The translations under genes were made by a program, and so were the position numbers. Positions 36,316 to 45,077 of a stretch of DNA of 64,000 bases are shown here, piece by piece. The stretch comes from Vibrio sp. HDW18 (GTDB lineage: Bacteria > Pseudomonadota > Gammaproteobacteria > Enterobacterales > Vibrionaceae): contig NZ_CP049913.1 in the NCBI RefSeq assembly GCF_011306175.1, forward strand, positions 1 through 64,000, given 5' to 3'. Below the pieces are notes generated by a model. That model was not told where the DNA came from. It was given only the letters and a program-made list of their open reading frames with translations, and ran no database searches. Position 1 is the first letter of the stretch. The number at the start of each line of letters is the position of its first letter.

Positions 36316-38004
36316 ATGAGTCGTATTACTTTTAAACGTTCGATTTTAGCCAGTGCGGTACTGCTCGCCACTCAAAGCCATGCCGCGCTTTATAATGTGA
36401 TTGAGGTTACCCCAGAGACTAACCTGAGTTATGGCAGTGCATGGGGCGTGGCCATTCAACCAAGCGATGTTACGGTTGCTGAGAGCTGTTTTACTCTTAA
36501 TAGTGTTGGCGGGATTGACTGCTCAGCATTCGCTTTAGCCGGAGAAACTCGGCTTGAAAAAGCCAGTGCCGGTAGAGCGGTGGATGGATTAAGTTACCGC
36601 GATGAAGTCGCGTTTGGGATTGATAACGCCTTTGTTTATATTCAAGAGTGGGATGACTTTGAAAGTTACTGCTATGACCAGCTTGGTTACGCTATTTGTG
36701 AAACTTGGGCCGTGCCGCATTGGAACCGCTGGCACGCAGAGCTCAATGGAACTCAAATCCCTAACTCTATTGCTTTTATTGGTAAAGATGCATCGGGCAC
36801 TTCTGTTGATGAATCACAAAACGTGGTGATAAATAGCCTAACAAGTGACGCTAAGCCTATTGGGATCAACGTCAAAACCGGTGACGTGACAACGTATCAC
36901 CGTAATTCAGGAGCGATTCAAGCGTTATCACCAGACAATGTCACCGCAGCTAATGCGCTTTATACCCGTGCTTGGAAAACGGATGGTGAATATACAGTTG
37001 GTAGTGTGTCTCGTACCGAAAGAAATGATGAAGGGAATTTTTTCACTTCTAAACCAGCAATCTGGAAAAAAGATGGTACTTCAGTTGAGCTATCGTGGGG
37101 AGAAAATGTAGGATCAAGACATAATAATCGTTTATCACAAGGCAGTATGCGAGATTTGATTATCGATGGAACTCAAATTTATGCAGTTGGCTATAACACC
37201 TACGATAACGACCATAGCTATATGCAAGCGTCTATTTTTCAGCTTGATGCTAATCTAGGTAGCCCCAAAACCACTGTAGTAGTAGGGGCGACGGCGGAAA
37301 TTGGTGATGACTATGTGCACAGCAACTCCGTGGTAACCGATGTAAATAAAAATCTGCTGGCATTAGGGGAAGCCAAACGTGCCGGTAGCCGACCAGAAAA
37401 TGGGGCGGCGGCTAATCGCTTATTTGTGGTGAATGATGTTTCGGCAACCACTCCGACAGCGACCTTTTTAACCGGGGGTATTTTCTTTACTGGTGCCGGT
37501 GGCAAAGCCGGAGCGATTAACAATTACAATGAAATTGTCGGCCAAATTGATGCTGAAAATACCCGTGAAACCGATGGTAAACCACGCCGTAAACGCGGCT
37601 TTATTTACCCATACAAAGCCGTAGATACTACTGAAGCTAAACAACGAATGGCAATTTTTGCCAACCAAGCCTGGTGGTTAGATGATTTAACCAATGATGG
37701 TTCGCTGACTGGCAATAACCAATACCGAATTATCGATGCGGCCGATATTAATGACGCAGGGGTAATTGCGGCCACTGCACTGAAATGTGATGGCGGTTAC
37801 GATAGCACAGCGCACAATGCATTGTGTGGCGGCGGGGATCGTGATGAAACCGTGGTGGCAGTGAAGTTGGTTCCGATTCAGGATGCGACTAGTTCAAACA
37901 TTCAACAGCGGATCACCGAGCAGCAAGTCTCTGAACGTAAAGGGGCTGGCTTAGGTTTCGGATTGTTATTGATATTGGGATGGCTAGGTTTACGTAGAAA
38001 ATAG
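36316..38004 (+). CDS. DUF3466 family secreted/surface protein
   Basis: A 562-residue exported protein of unknown function in the DUF3466 group. The signal peptide ends near SHA (about 23). The body is rich in short beta-type repeats with Asn, Gly and Asp, such as NDAGVIAAT and NNYNEIVGQI, resembling beta-propeller blades. The C-terminus is Gly-containing (KGAGLGFG), then hydrophobic (LLLILGWLGL), then RRK. This resembles the GlyGly-CTERM tail handled by rhombosortase in Vibrio. It starts 5 bases after uup, so it shares that operon. Confidence 0.78.
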   Translation: MSRITFKRSILASAVLLATQSHAALYNVIEVTPETNLSYGSAWGVAIQPSDVTVAESCFTLNSVGGIDCSAFALAGETRLEKASAGRAVDGLSYRDEVAFGIDNAFVYIQEWDDFESYCYDQLGYAICETWAVPHWNRWHAELNGTQIPNSIAFIGKDASGTSVDESQNVVINSLTSDAKPIGINVKTGDVTTYHRNSGAIQALSPDNVTAANALYTRAWKTDGEYTVGSVSRTERNDEGNFFTSKPAIWKKDGTSVELSWGENVGSRHNNRLSQGSMRDLIIDGTQIYAVGYNTYDNDHSYMQASIFQLDANLGSPKTTVVVGATAEIGDDYVHSNSVVTDVNKNLLALGEAKRAGSRPENGAAANRLFVVNDVSATTPTATFLTGGIFFTGAGGKAGAINNYNEIVGQIDAENTRETDGKPRRKRGFIYPYKAVDTTEAKQRMAIFANQAWWLDDLTNDGSLTGNNQYRIIDAADINDAGVIAATALKCDGGYDSTAHNALCGGGDRDETVVAVKLVPIQDATSSNIQQRITEQQVSERKGAGLGFGLLLILGWLGLRRK

Positions 38005-38009
38005 CGTTC

Positions 38010-38050
38010 TTTGTCAAAAAGGGCACAAGTTTTGTCAGGAAGGGCACAAG
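38010..38050. repeat. Two 20-bp direct repeats before the DUF3466 terminator
   Basis: The units at 38010-38029 and 38031-38050 match at 18 of 20 positions and share AAGGGCACAAG. The second unit provides the left arm of the terminator, so the first is a spare copy of that arm. Confidence 0.8.
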
Positions 38051-38078
38051 CTCACAGATTTGGGTTTGTGCCTTTTTT
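38043..38078 (+). terminator. Terminator after the DUF3466 gene
   Basis: GGCACAA (38043-38049) pairs with TTGTGCC (38066-38072) around a 16-base loop, followed by six T. Confidence 0.75.
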
Positions 38079-38190
38079 ATTACTTGAGAAACACCAAAAA
38101 GTGATCGATGCTCAAAGATGTGGTCATAAAAACGCCACCCAAGTTTAATAGTAGTACGTTATACCCAAGTTACCGTATGAGGACTGAACG

Positions 38191-38364
38191 ATGAAGAGAC
38201 AAAAGCGTGATCGCCTAGAAAGAGCTCAATCACAAGGATACAAAGCGGGTCTTAATGGCCGCTCCCATGATGAATGTCCCTATCTACAGACGGAAGTGCG
38301 CTCTTATTGGTTAGGTGGTTGGCGTGATGCTAGAAACGATAAGCTTTCTGGTCTCTGCAAATAA
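38191..38364 (+). CDS. rmf: Ribosome modulation factor
   Basis: RMF causes 70S ribosomes to pair into inactive 100S particles in stationary phase. The 57-residue basic protein begins MKRQKRDRLERAQSQGYKAG, nearly the same as E. coli RMF (55 residues), and keeps CPY and SYWLGGWRDAR. ATG at 38191 has GAGGA just upstream. It lies between the rlmKL operon and fabA, as in E. coli. Confidence 0.96.
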   Translation: MKRQKRDRLERAQSQGYKAGLNGRSHDECPYLQTEVRSYWLGGWRDARNDKLSGLCK

Positions 38365-38413
38365 TTTCCCATACAACACGGCTGATCATCAGGCCGTAAT
38401 GTACATCAGTAAC

Positions 38414-38436
38414 AACAGCCCGCAATGGGCTGTTTT
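38414..38436 (+). terminator. rmf terminator
   Basis: AACAGCCC and GGGCTGTT pair around GCAAT; the T-run is short (TTTT). Confidence 0.8.
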
Positions 38437-38477
38437 ACATTGGCTCAAAATGCGTTCAACACCAGAAAATAATGAGC

Positions 38478-38996
38478 TTAGAATGCAGAGGTATCTTGGA
38501 ATAAACCAACTTTAAGATCTTTAGCGACATAAATTTCTTTACCATCGACCAGCACTCGGCCATCAGCTAAGCCCATCACCAGCTTACGGTTGACCACTCG
38601 CTTCATATTAATTTCATAAGTCACTTTTTTGGCTGTTGGTAAAATTTGTCCAGTAAACTTAACTTCACCAACCCCAAGCGCACGGCCTTTACCTTTACCA
38701 CCAACCCAGCCGAGGAAAAAGCCCACTAACTGCCACATCGCATCCAGACCTAAACAGCCAGGCATCACTGGATCACCTGGGAAATGGCAATCAAAAAACC
38801 ACAAATCCGGCGTAATATCGAGCTCTGCGATAATTAACCCTTTAGCAAACTCACCCTCAGTTTCCGACATTTTGGTAATACGATCCATCATCAGCATATT
38901 AGGCGCTGGGAGTTGAGGATAGCCCTCGCCAAATAATTTGCCTTGGCTCGATGCTAAAAGATCTTCTCGATTATACGAATCACGTTTGTTGTGCAT
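38478..38996 (-). CDS. fabA: 3-hydroxydecanoyl-ACP dehydratase/isomerase FabA
   Basis: FabA dehydrates 3-hydroxyacyl-ACP and makes the cis double bond needed for unsaturated fatty acids. The 172-residue hotdog-fold enzyme keeps the catalytic His71 ([12 protein letters not shown]) and Asp85 (LGLDAMWQL), matching E. coli His70 and Asp84. The start has a GGAG site. It is convergent with rmf and lies downstream of lonH on the same strand. Confidence 0.97.
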   Translation of the reverse strand: MHNKRDSYNREDLLASSQGKLFGEGYPQLPAPNMLMMDRITKMSETEGEFAKGLIIAELDITPDLWFFDCHFPGDPVMPGCLGLDAMWQLVGFFLGWVGGKGKGRALGVGEVKFTGQILPTAKKVTYEINMKRVVNRKLVMGLADGRVLVDGKEIYVAKDLKVGLFQDTSAF

Positions 38997-39060
38997 TATT
39001 GATTACTCCATTTTTTGTTGGGTGCATCTTAGTGAACAGGTGTACGCCAAACAAGTCCGA

Positions 39061-40710
39061 TCAGTGCCTGTCAAACCAGTTTTTGATCCGTTCGACAATT
39101 CCATGTGGTTGCACAAGTTTTTCAAAATTATCAATTCGTTCCGCAATTTTTGCGATCACGCTGTCTTCATCTTCGCCACGGAAGGGTTTGCCCATCAGCA
39201 GTGGGATCGCCTCATCCACAGTAGAAACCGGCCAAATATGAAATTCACCATTCTTGATACTGGCCACCACTGATTTATGCAGTACCAAATGTTTAAGATT
39301 CGAACGCGGTAAAATGACCCCTTGTTGACCGGTTAAACCTTGATGACAACAAACTTGATAAAATCCTTCAATTTTTTCATTAAGACCACCGACCGCTTGC
39401 ACACGTCCGAACTGATCCACCGCGCCCGTAACTGCGATCTGTTGATCAATCGGATATTCAGATAATGCACTGACCAGTGAACACAATTCTGCCAACGAAG
39501 CGCTATCGCCATCGACTTCACTGTAAGACTGTTCAAATACGACAGAGGCAGAGAAGGGTAATGAGCCATCTAAATCCAAGGCGCTGCTGACAAACGCTTG
39601 CATGATCATCATGCCTTTTGCATGCAAATTGCCACCTAATTCGACTTTACGTTCTACATCAGAAATATCGCCATCACCAAAGTGGATCACACAAGAAATC
39701 CGGGCTGGCTCGCCATAAGTCAATGGATGCCCAGCGACTTCAATGACAGTTAAGCCATTGACTTGGCCAACTTGTTCGCCTTGTGTTTCAATAATTACTT
39801 GGCCATCAAGAATGTCGTCTAACGCTCGTTCTGGCAAATAAGATTCACGCAAATAACGTTTATCTAGGGCCAGCTCAATATGCTCTGCACTGATTGATTG
39901 ATCTTGCGCTTCCAAGCAAGCCTCTTCAAGCAGGGCTCGATGCCACATTAGGCAGAGTGGGGCATAATGCTGATCTTCGGTATAACGCGCCCCTGCGGTC
40001 ATCAGTGCTTGGATCGCATCAGTCGTTAGTGGTGGTAAATCAAATCGTTCGGCTAACCAAACTAAATAAGCGAGATATTGTTCAATCGTGTGCTCATCAA
40101 GCTTTAAATCTAGCTCAAGTTCTGCAAATAAGCACAAACCGGCGTGGATATCGGCATCGAGAAAATCCACATCACCTAATTGAGTACGATCGCCAACCAC
40201 GATCAATTTGAGATCATAACAAGTTGATGGAAGATCAGAAATTGGCGATTTAGGATCACAATTCATCGGAGCAACGGGGTCACCGAGTAGCGCTGCTTTC
40301 AATAGCGGCCAACAGCGTGGATTGGCTAACAATAAATTAGCCGAGACAATCAAATATCCACCATTGGCTTGTGCAAGATAGCCTGAGATATGCTGAGTTA
40401 CCTGACCGTTTTCGGCTTTTACTTGGCCAAAAATCTCTGCCATATCTAACGTTTCGGTACTCAAAACCGGAACATCGGGCGCTTGCTCTAATAATGCTTG
40501 TTTGAAAAATGTACGGTAAATTGAATTATCTGGCGCGTTAATCAACAAAATTCGGCTAAAACCACGCAGATGAACAAATTGCTCGAATGCACTGGCTAAG
40601 CGAGGTTGAATCTCGATCAGTGAAGTGGGCGCTAGGTTAGGGTAGTTTTCAAGAGCTTGGCTAAACTGCTCAAATTGAGGCGTTACACTGCGCCAGATGC
40701 TTTGGGTCAT
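39061..40710 (-). CDS. lonH: LonH (YcbZ-type) Lon-like protease
   Basis: A 549-residue protein with a C-terminal Lon (S16) protease domain: the serine sits in VDGDSASLAEL (about 411) and the lysine in VGGLNEKIEGF (about 457). The N-terminal half aligns with the YcbZ/LonH region, but I can see no Walker A motif, so it is probably not an active ATPase. Substrates are unknown. Its place between fabA and matP is the same as in E. coli, where the gene faces matP. Confidence 0.9.
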   Translation of the reverse strand: MTQSIWRSVTPQFEQFSQALENYPNLAPTSLIEIQPRLASAFEQFVHLRGFSRILLINAPDNSIYRTFFKQALLEQAPDVPVLSTETLDMAEIFGQVKAENGQVTQHISGYLAQANGGYLIVSANLLLANPRCWPLLKAALLGDPVAPMNCDPKSPISDLPSTCYDLKLIVVGDRTQLGDVDFLDADIHAGLCLFAELELDLKLDEHTIEQYLAYLVWLAERFDLPPLTTDAIQALMTAGARYTEDQHYAPLCLMWHRALLEEACLEAQDQSISAEHIELALDKRYLRESYLPERALDDILDGQVIIETQGEQVGQVNGLTVIEVAGHPLTYGEPARISCVIHFGDGDISDVERKVELGGNLHAKGMMIMQAFVSSALDLDGSLPFSASVVFEQSYSEVDGDSASLAELCSLVSALSEYPIDQQIAVTGAVDQFGRVQAVGGLNEKIEGFYQVCCHQGLTGQQGVILPRSNLKHLVLHKSVVASIKNGEFHIWPVSTVDEAIPLLMGKPFRGEDEDSVIAKIAERIDNFEKLVQPHGIVERIKNWFDRH

Positions 40711-40870
40711 GAGATATCGAACTGATTGAAAAGAGCTAAATTATATCGAAAAAGCGCTCTAGCGAACAGCATTACTCAACAATGATCTCACTCGCTTTTT
40801 TGCAGGTCAGAATTGAAAGTTAAACTCGGCTGGGTTACGCTGTCACCATAGACAATAGGAAGTGGCTAGT

Positions 40871-41320
40871 ATGAAATATCAACAGCTTGAAAACTTAGAA
40901 TGTGGTTGGAAATGGCAATATCTCATCAACAAATGGAAAGATGGCCAAGCGATCACTCATTATATCGACCAAAGTGAAATTGAATCCGTGGTTCAGAAAC
41001 TGAAAGCGATTGAGCATGAACCTACCCAAGTGTTGGTATGGATTGAGCAGCATATGGCGCCAGAATTGGACAATAAGCTCAAGCAAGCGATTCGGGCCAA
41101 ACGCAAACGCCACTTTAATGCAGAGCAAATTCATACCCGCAAGAAATCGATCGATTTAGATTATCGGGTATGGGAAAAGTTATCTCAGCGTGCCAACCAG
41201 TTAGGTTGTACCTTATCTGACGCCATTGAATACTTACTCAGTGAAGCATCACGAAGCGAAAAAGCCAGCAAAACGGTGACTAGCTTAAAAGAAGATCTCA
41301 GTCGATTATTATCCGAATAA
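40871..41320 (+). CDS. matP: Ter macrodomain organiser MatP
   Basis: MatP binds matS sites, condenses the terminus region and holds it at midcell with the division machinery. The 149-residue protein keeps the N-terminus MKYQQLENLECGWKWQYL (E. coli begins MKYQQLENLESGWKW) and the ribbon-helix-helix stretch RKRHFNAEQIHTRKKSIDLD. I chose ATG at 40871, following AGGAAG, over GTG at 40862. dif lies about 0.8 kb downstream, and one perfect matS site is at 46889. Confidence 0.96.
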   Translation: MKYQQLENLECGWKWQYLINKWKDGQAITHYIDQSEIESVVQKLKAIEHEPTQVLVWIEQHMAPELDNKLKQAIRAKRKRHFNAEQIHTRKKSIDLDYRVWEKLSQRANQLGCTLSDAIEYLLSEASRSEKASKTVTSLKEDLSRLLSE

Positions 41321-41330
41321 GGAAATGCAC

Positions 41331-41648
41331 ATGTTGTATGTCATATTGGTCGCAGCCATCATTATCTTTTGGTTAGTCGCACTAGATAGACCGGTCTTAG
41401 TGGTAAATATCAAAGATGGGCAACTGATAAACAGTAAAGGCCATTTGCCACCGACTTTTAAACATAATTTACTGGATATCGCTCAGCATGAGCCATTCTC
41501 CGGTCGACTCAAAGTCTATCGACAAAGAACGGGAGCCAAACTGACATTTAGCAAATCAGTGCCGCGCAAAATTCAGCAGCGGATCCGTAATGTATTTCCA
41601 CATCAAGGATTTGCCTCGTCAAATTCAATGCTAAAAAAAGGTCGCTAA
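41331..41648 (+). CDS. Small membrane-anchored protein, DUF3634-like
   Basis: A 105-residue protein with one N-terminal membrane helix (MLYVILVAAIIIFWLVAL) and a basic soluble domain ending in KKGR. It resembles the DUF3634 group of Vibrio; function is unknown. ATG at 41331 has better spacing to the AAGGA than ATG at 41325. It follows matP by 10 bases and is likely co-transcribed. Confidence 0.72.
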   Translation: MLYVILVAAIIIFWLVALDRPVLVVNIKDGQLINSKGHLPPTFKHNLLDIAQHEPFSGRLKVYRQRTGAKLTFSKSVPRKIQQRIRNVFPHQGFASSNSMLKKGR

Positions 41649-41779
41649 GCCTGATTAATTGACAACAGCCACATTGCATGAAAAGTCTGCTTGAGCCGAA
41701 AAATGGGTAAGTTCAAAGAAAATCAGCCAAGAAGTACGCTACATTTTGCTGGTTTATCTGAACCTGACGAGGTTATTGC

Positions 41780-42112
41780 ATGAAATACTTATGGTCAGTA
41801 ATATTCTGTACGAGTCTTTTTTTCACTCATCAATCCGCCCAAGCGGATGATGCCGAGCTCAATCGAGTGGCAAAGAAAATCAAAACACAAATCGAGAAGT
41901 CGATGAAAAAAAGCAAGCCACAAACCAATGGCTATTGCGATGTTTTTATCGACCTTGATTATTCCCACACTAAACAAGCGGTAGTAAAAAAAGTGACCAC
42001 CCGAGGTGACGATCAAATTTGCCAAGTCGCCACCAAAACCATCAAGATTGACAGTCAATATACTTATGATTGGCCAGAACGTCAGTTAAGAATTCATATT
42101 TCAACCAATTGA
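41780..42112 (+). CDS. Small secreted protein resembling TolA domain III
   Basis: A 110-residue exported protein with a signal peptide ending near QSAQA (about 22). The mature part has a short Lys-rich helix followed by NGYCDVFIDLDYS and VTTRGDDQICQVATKTIKID. The two cysteines (53 and 81) and the surrounding pattern match the disulfide-linked core of TolA domain III, but there is no membrane anchor or long helix. TolA-III is the part of TolA bound by filamentous phage coat protein and colicins. Its stop lies 36 bases before dif. Confidence 0.7.
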   Translation: MKYLWSVIFCTSLFFTHQSAQADDAELNRVAKKIKTQIEKSMKKSKPQTNGYCDVFIDLDYSHTKQAVVKKVTTRGDDQICQVATKTIKIDSQYTYDWPERQLRIHISTN

Positions 42113-42148
42113 TTAATAATCATATTATAGAAAATTGCCCAAGCCATT

Positions 42149-42176
42149 GATGCGCATTATGTATATTATGTTAAAT
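42149..42176 (+). other. dif site (XerCD chromosome dimer resolution)
   Basis: A 28-base site with an XerC arm GATGCGCATTA (42149-42159), centre TGTATA, and an XerD arm TTATGTTAAAT (42166-42176). The XerD arm and centre are the same as those of E. coli dif and of V. cholerae dif1 as I remember it; only the outer two bases of the XerC arm differ from dif1. This is where CTX, TLC and similar phages integrate, and here it is unoccupied. It is intergenic between the TolA-like gene and a small membrane protein gene. Confidence 0.93.
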
Positions 42177-42262
42177 CTTAAATTGAAAGCACCAGCCGTT
42201 CTCTTGCCTATGATACCCCCCGCTTAAATGGGATTAAACATAATTGTATTTACCATAAAATA

Positions 42263-42310
42263 GCTAATAATCATATTTATCATTTAACAATGTTAAGTAT
42301 GATCATTAGC
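42263..42310 (-). terminator. Nested inverted repeat 90 bp right of dif
   Basis: GCTAATAATCATA (42263-42275) and TATGATCATTAGC (42298-42310) match at 12 of 13 positions, and TTAAC/GTTAA pair inside. Read leftward it is followed by TATTTTA, so it may end the small minus-strand gene at 42350. The plus-strand side has no T-run. Confidence 0.5.
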
Positions 42311-42349
42311 CAACACTTAGACCTGTCATATTTTCAGCAACTAGAGTCT

Positions 42350-42580
42350 TTATCCTTGGTTGTGCTTGTTAGCAATGTCTCTTACTGCAGCAAGAATTAC
42401 CACTCGTTTGTCATTTTGATCCCAATCTTGGCAAAATGAGCTGATTTGCCCAATCGAAGCTAACGGCTTTGGTGAGCTACCCTGATAGGAAAAAGTGCGC
42501 CATAAGAAAGCACAAACTAATATCGCTAAGGTGATGATGATTTGAATCAATCGTGCTTTGGTGAGTTTTTCAACTGCCAT
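42350..42580 (-). CDS. Small single-helix membrane protein
   Basis: A 76-residue protein with one membrane helix (LIQIIITLAILVCAFLW, about 10-26) and a short, mostly polar C-terminal part. ATG at 42580 follows GGGGGC; the frame from 42643 adds an unlikely extra hydrophobic stretch. I do not recognise it. It lies alone on the minus strand between dif and ccoN. Confidence 0.65.
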   Translation of the reverse strand: MAVEKLTKARLIQIIITLAILVCAFLWRTFSYQGSSPKPLASIGQISSFCQDWDQNDKRVVILAAVRDIANKHNQG

Positions 42581-42840
42581 GGATACTTGCCCCCGTGTAA
42601 CAAACTTCAAATTTTTAAAAAAAAGATAAAAACCCAACAACACACAAAGTTATCACTCTGTCATTAAATTGTTAATTGAACTATATTCCCTGCTGAAATG
42701 CCGCTGAAAGATAAAATACAGCACCTAGGATCCATGCCTAAATTCGGTTGCTTGCGCTGTTTTTACAAGAATCACCAATGGTTTTTCAAAACGGTTTACT
42801 CATCCCATATTTGTAGTCAATTAACCTTGGACGCATGCAA
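42581..42840. other. Gap between the small membrane protein gene and ccoN
   Basis: An AT-rich divergent region that must hold the ccoN promoter. I looked for a TTGAT-N4-ATCAA FNR box and did not find a good match. No reading frame stands out. Confidence 0.4.
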
Positions 42841-44276
42841 ATGAGCCAACAAAAGCAGCTTGAACACGGCTACAACTATACCGTGGTTCGTCAATTCACC
42901 CTAGTGGCTATTCTCTGGGGATCGTAGGTATGGGGATCGGCGTTTTAATTGCCGCTCAATTAGTCTGGCCACAGCTAAATTTTGATACCCCTTGGTTAAC
43001 TTATAGTCGCTTACGCCCGTTACATACTAATGCGGTAATTTTTGCATTTGGTACCAGCGCTCTGTTTGCAGCCTCATATTATGTCGTGCAGCGCACGTGT
43101 CAAACTCGCTTGTTTGGTGGGCTGTTGATCCCTTTTACGTTTTGGGGCTGGCAAGCGATTATTGTGTCGGCGGCCATCTCTTTACCTTTAGGTTACACCT
43201 CAGGTAAAGAATATGCCGAGCTAGAATGGCCGATTGATATTGCCATCACAGCAGTATGGGTTGCTTATGCCGTGGTATTCTTTGGCACTTTAGTCAAGCG
43301 AAAAACCTCGCACATTTATGTAGCTAACTGGTTTTTCGGAGCATTTATTCTAACCGTCGCGATATTACACATCGTCAATAGCATGGCACTTCCGGTTGCA
43401 TGGGGTAAGTCCTATTCGATCTATCCAGGAGCGGTCGATGCCATGGTGCAATGGTGGTATGGTCATAATGCGGTTGGTTTCCTGCTCACTGCAGGTTTTC
43501 TGGGCATGATGTATTATTTTGTGCCAAAACAAGCGGAACGTCCGGTCTACTCTTATCGTCTCTCGATTGTTCATTTTTGGGCGCTGATTTCACTGTACAT
43601 TTGGGCTGGCCCACACCACCTACATTACACCGCACTTCCCGATTGGACCCAGTCGTTAGGTATGGTGATGTCACTGATACTGTTTGTGCCATCTTGGGGA
43701 GGAATGATCAATGGCATTATGACGCTCTCTGGAGCTTGGCATAAATTACGTTATGATCCGATTTTGCGTTTCTTGATTGTCTCTCTCTCCTTCTATGGCA
43801 TGTCGACGTTTGAAGGGCCAATGATGTCGATTAAAACCGTCAATGCCCTATCCCACTACACCGACTGGACGATTGGCCATGTACACTCTGGCGCTTTAGG
43901 TTGGGTGGCGATGATCTCGATTGGCTCCATTTATCATTTGATCCCTCGTCTTTTTGATCAAGAACGTATGTATTCCATTGGCCTGATCAATGCTCATTTC
44001 TGGTTAGCAACCATAGGCACCGTTTTCTATATCGTTGCTATGTGGATTTCTGGGGTAATGCAAGGCTTAATGTGGCGCGCCGTCAACTCTGATGGCACTT
44101 TAACTTACAGTTTTGTTGAATCAGTCCAGGCATCTTATCCATTCTATACCGCCCGCTTTATTGGTGGCCTGATCTTCTTATCGGGAATGTTCTTAATGGC
44201 CTATAACACCTATAAAACCCTCTCTGCACCGAAACATAGTTTGAAAGCGATTGTCCACACAGCACAAGGAGAGTGA
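42841..44276 (+). pseudogene. ccoN: ccoN, cbb3 oxidase subunit I, with a one-base frameshift
   Basis: CcoN is the haem-copper subunit of the high-affinity cbb3 oxidase. The first 28 codons ([20 protein letters not shown] and on to LW) run from 42841 to a TAG at 42925-42927. The rest continues from ATG 42930 in another frame for 448 residues with all later helices and motifs such as [10 protein letters not shown] and HVHSGALGW. Adding one G to the GGGG at 42917-42920 restores a continuous 478-residue protein. The lesion lies in the first membrane helix. It may be a sequencing error, a true mutation, or tolerated by restarting at 42930, two bases after the stop. Confidence 0.85.
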
Positions 44277-44280
44277 AGCC

Positions 44281-44895
44281 ATGAGTTCAAAAAACCGCCA
44301 TGAATTTCTGGAACGTAATGTTGGCCTACTCGCTATTTTTATTATTTTTGCCATCAGTTGGGGAGCTTTGGTCGAGATTACTCCACTGATTTTTCAAAAA
44401 CAAACCACAGAACCGGTGCAAAACCTGCAACCGTATACGGCGTTGCAGTTAGAAGGTCGTGATATTTATATTCGTGAAGGATGCAATGTGTGCCACAGTC
44501 AAATGGTCCGTCCATTTCGTTCAGAAACCGAGCGTTATGGTCATTACTCTGTCGCGGGCGAAAGTGTCTGGGAACACCCTTTTTTATGGGGATCTAAAAG
44601 AACCGGACCAGATTTAGCCCGTGTCGGTGGGCGTTATTCTGATCAATGGCATCGGGTACATTTGCTCAATCCGCGTGAGCTGGTCCCTGAATCCAATATG
44701 CCCGCTTTTCCTTGGTTAGCCAAAAACTTGCTGGATGGTCAGCTCACGCCACAAAAAATGACCCTATTTCGTGATCAATTTGGCGTGCCCTATACCGATC
44801 AACAAATCGCCAGCGCAAGCCAAGATGTGCAAGGTAAAACGGAGATAGATGCCATCATTGCCTATCTACAGTCGCTTGGCCATGCAATGAAATAA
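44281..44895 (+). CDS. ccoO: cbb3 oxidase subunit II CcoO (mono-haem cytochrome c)
   Basis: CcoO passes electrons from CcoP to the CcoN catalytic centre. The 204-residue protein has one N-terminal membrane helix (about 14-35) and a periplasmic domain with a haem c site CNVCH (68-72) followed by SQMVRPF. ATG at 44281 has an AAGGAG site and lies 4 bases after the ccoN stop; the longer frame from 44251 lies inside ccoN. It is complete. Confidence 0.95.
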   Translation: MSSKNRHEFLERNVGLLAIFIIFAISWGALVEITPLIFQKQTTEPVQNLQPYTALQLEGRDIYIREGCNVCHSQMVRPFRSETERYGHYSVAGESVWEHPFLWGSKRTGPDLARVGGRYSDQWHRVHLLNPRELVPESNMPAFPWLAKNLLDGQLTPQKMTLFRDQFGVPYTDQQIASASQDVQGKTEIDAIIAYLQSLGHAMK

Positions 44896-44903
44896 TGGAG
44901 CTC

Positions 44904-45071
44904 ATGATGGATATTGCTACTCTTCACACGATTTGGACCGTAGTGCTGCTGCTCTGCTTTGTTGCCGTAATTTGGTGGGCTTATGGTCGCCAACGTAAGG
45001 CGCGTTTTGATGAAGCAGCCAACCTGATCTTTGATGATGAAGAGCAACCTCGCTCTAACAACAAGGAGTAA
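44904..45071 (+). CDS. ccoQ: cbb3 oxidase subunit IV CcoQ
   Basis: A 55-residue protein with one membrane helix (IWTVVLLLCFVAVIWWAYG) followed by a charged tail (FDEAANLIFDDEEQ). CcoQ stabilises the complex. Two ATG codons in a row (44904 and 44907) could start it; the upstream GGAG fits either. Its last codons contain the ribosome site of ccoP. Confidence 0.9.
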   Translation: MMDIATLHTIWTVVLLLCFVAVIWWAYGRQRKARFDEAANLIFDDEEQPRSNNKE

Positions 45072-45077
45072 CTCGGC

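Noticed and set aside
42911..42930. Programmed ribosomal frameshift in ccoN
   Set aside because: The GGGG run is not a classical slippery heptamer and I see no stimulating structure; a base deletion or a sequencing error is simpler.
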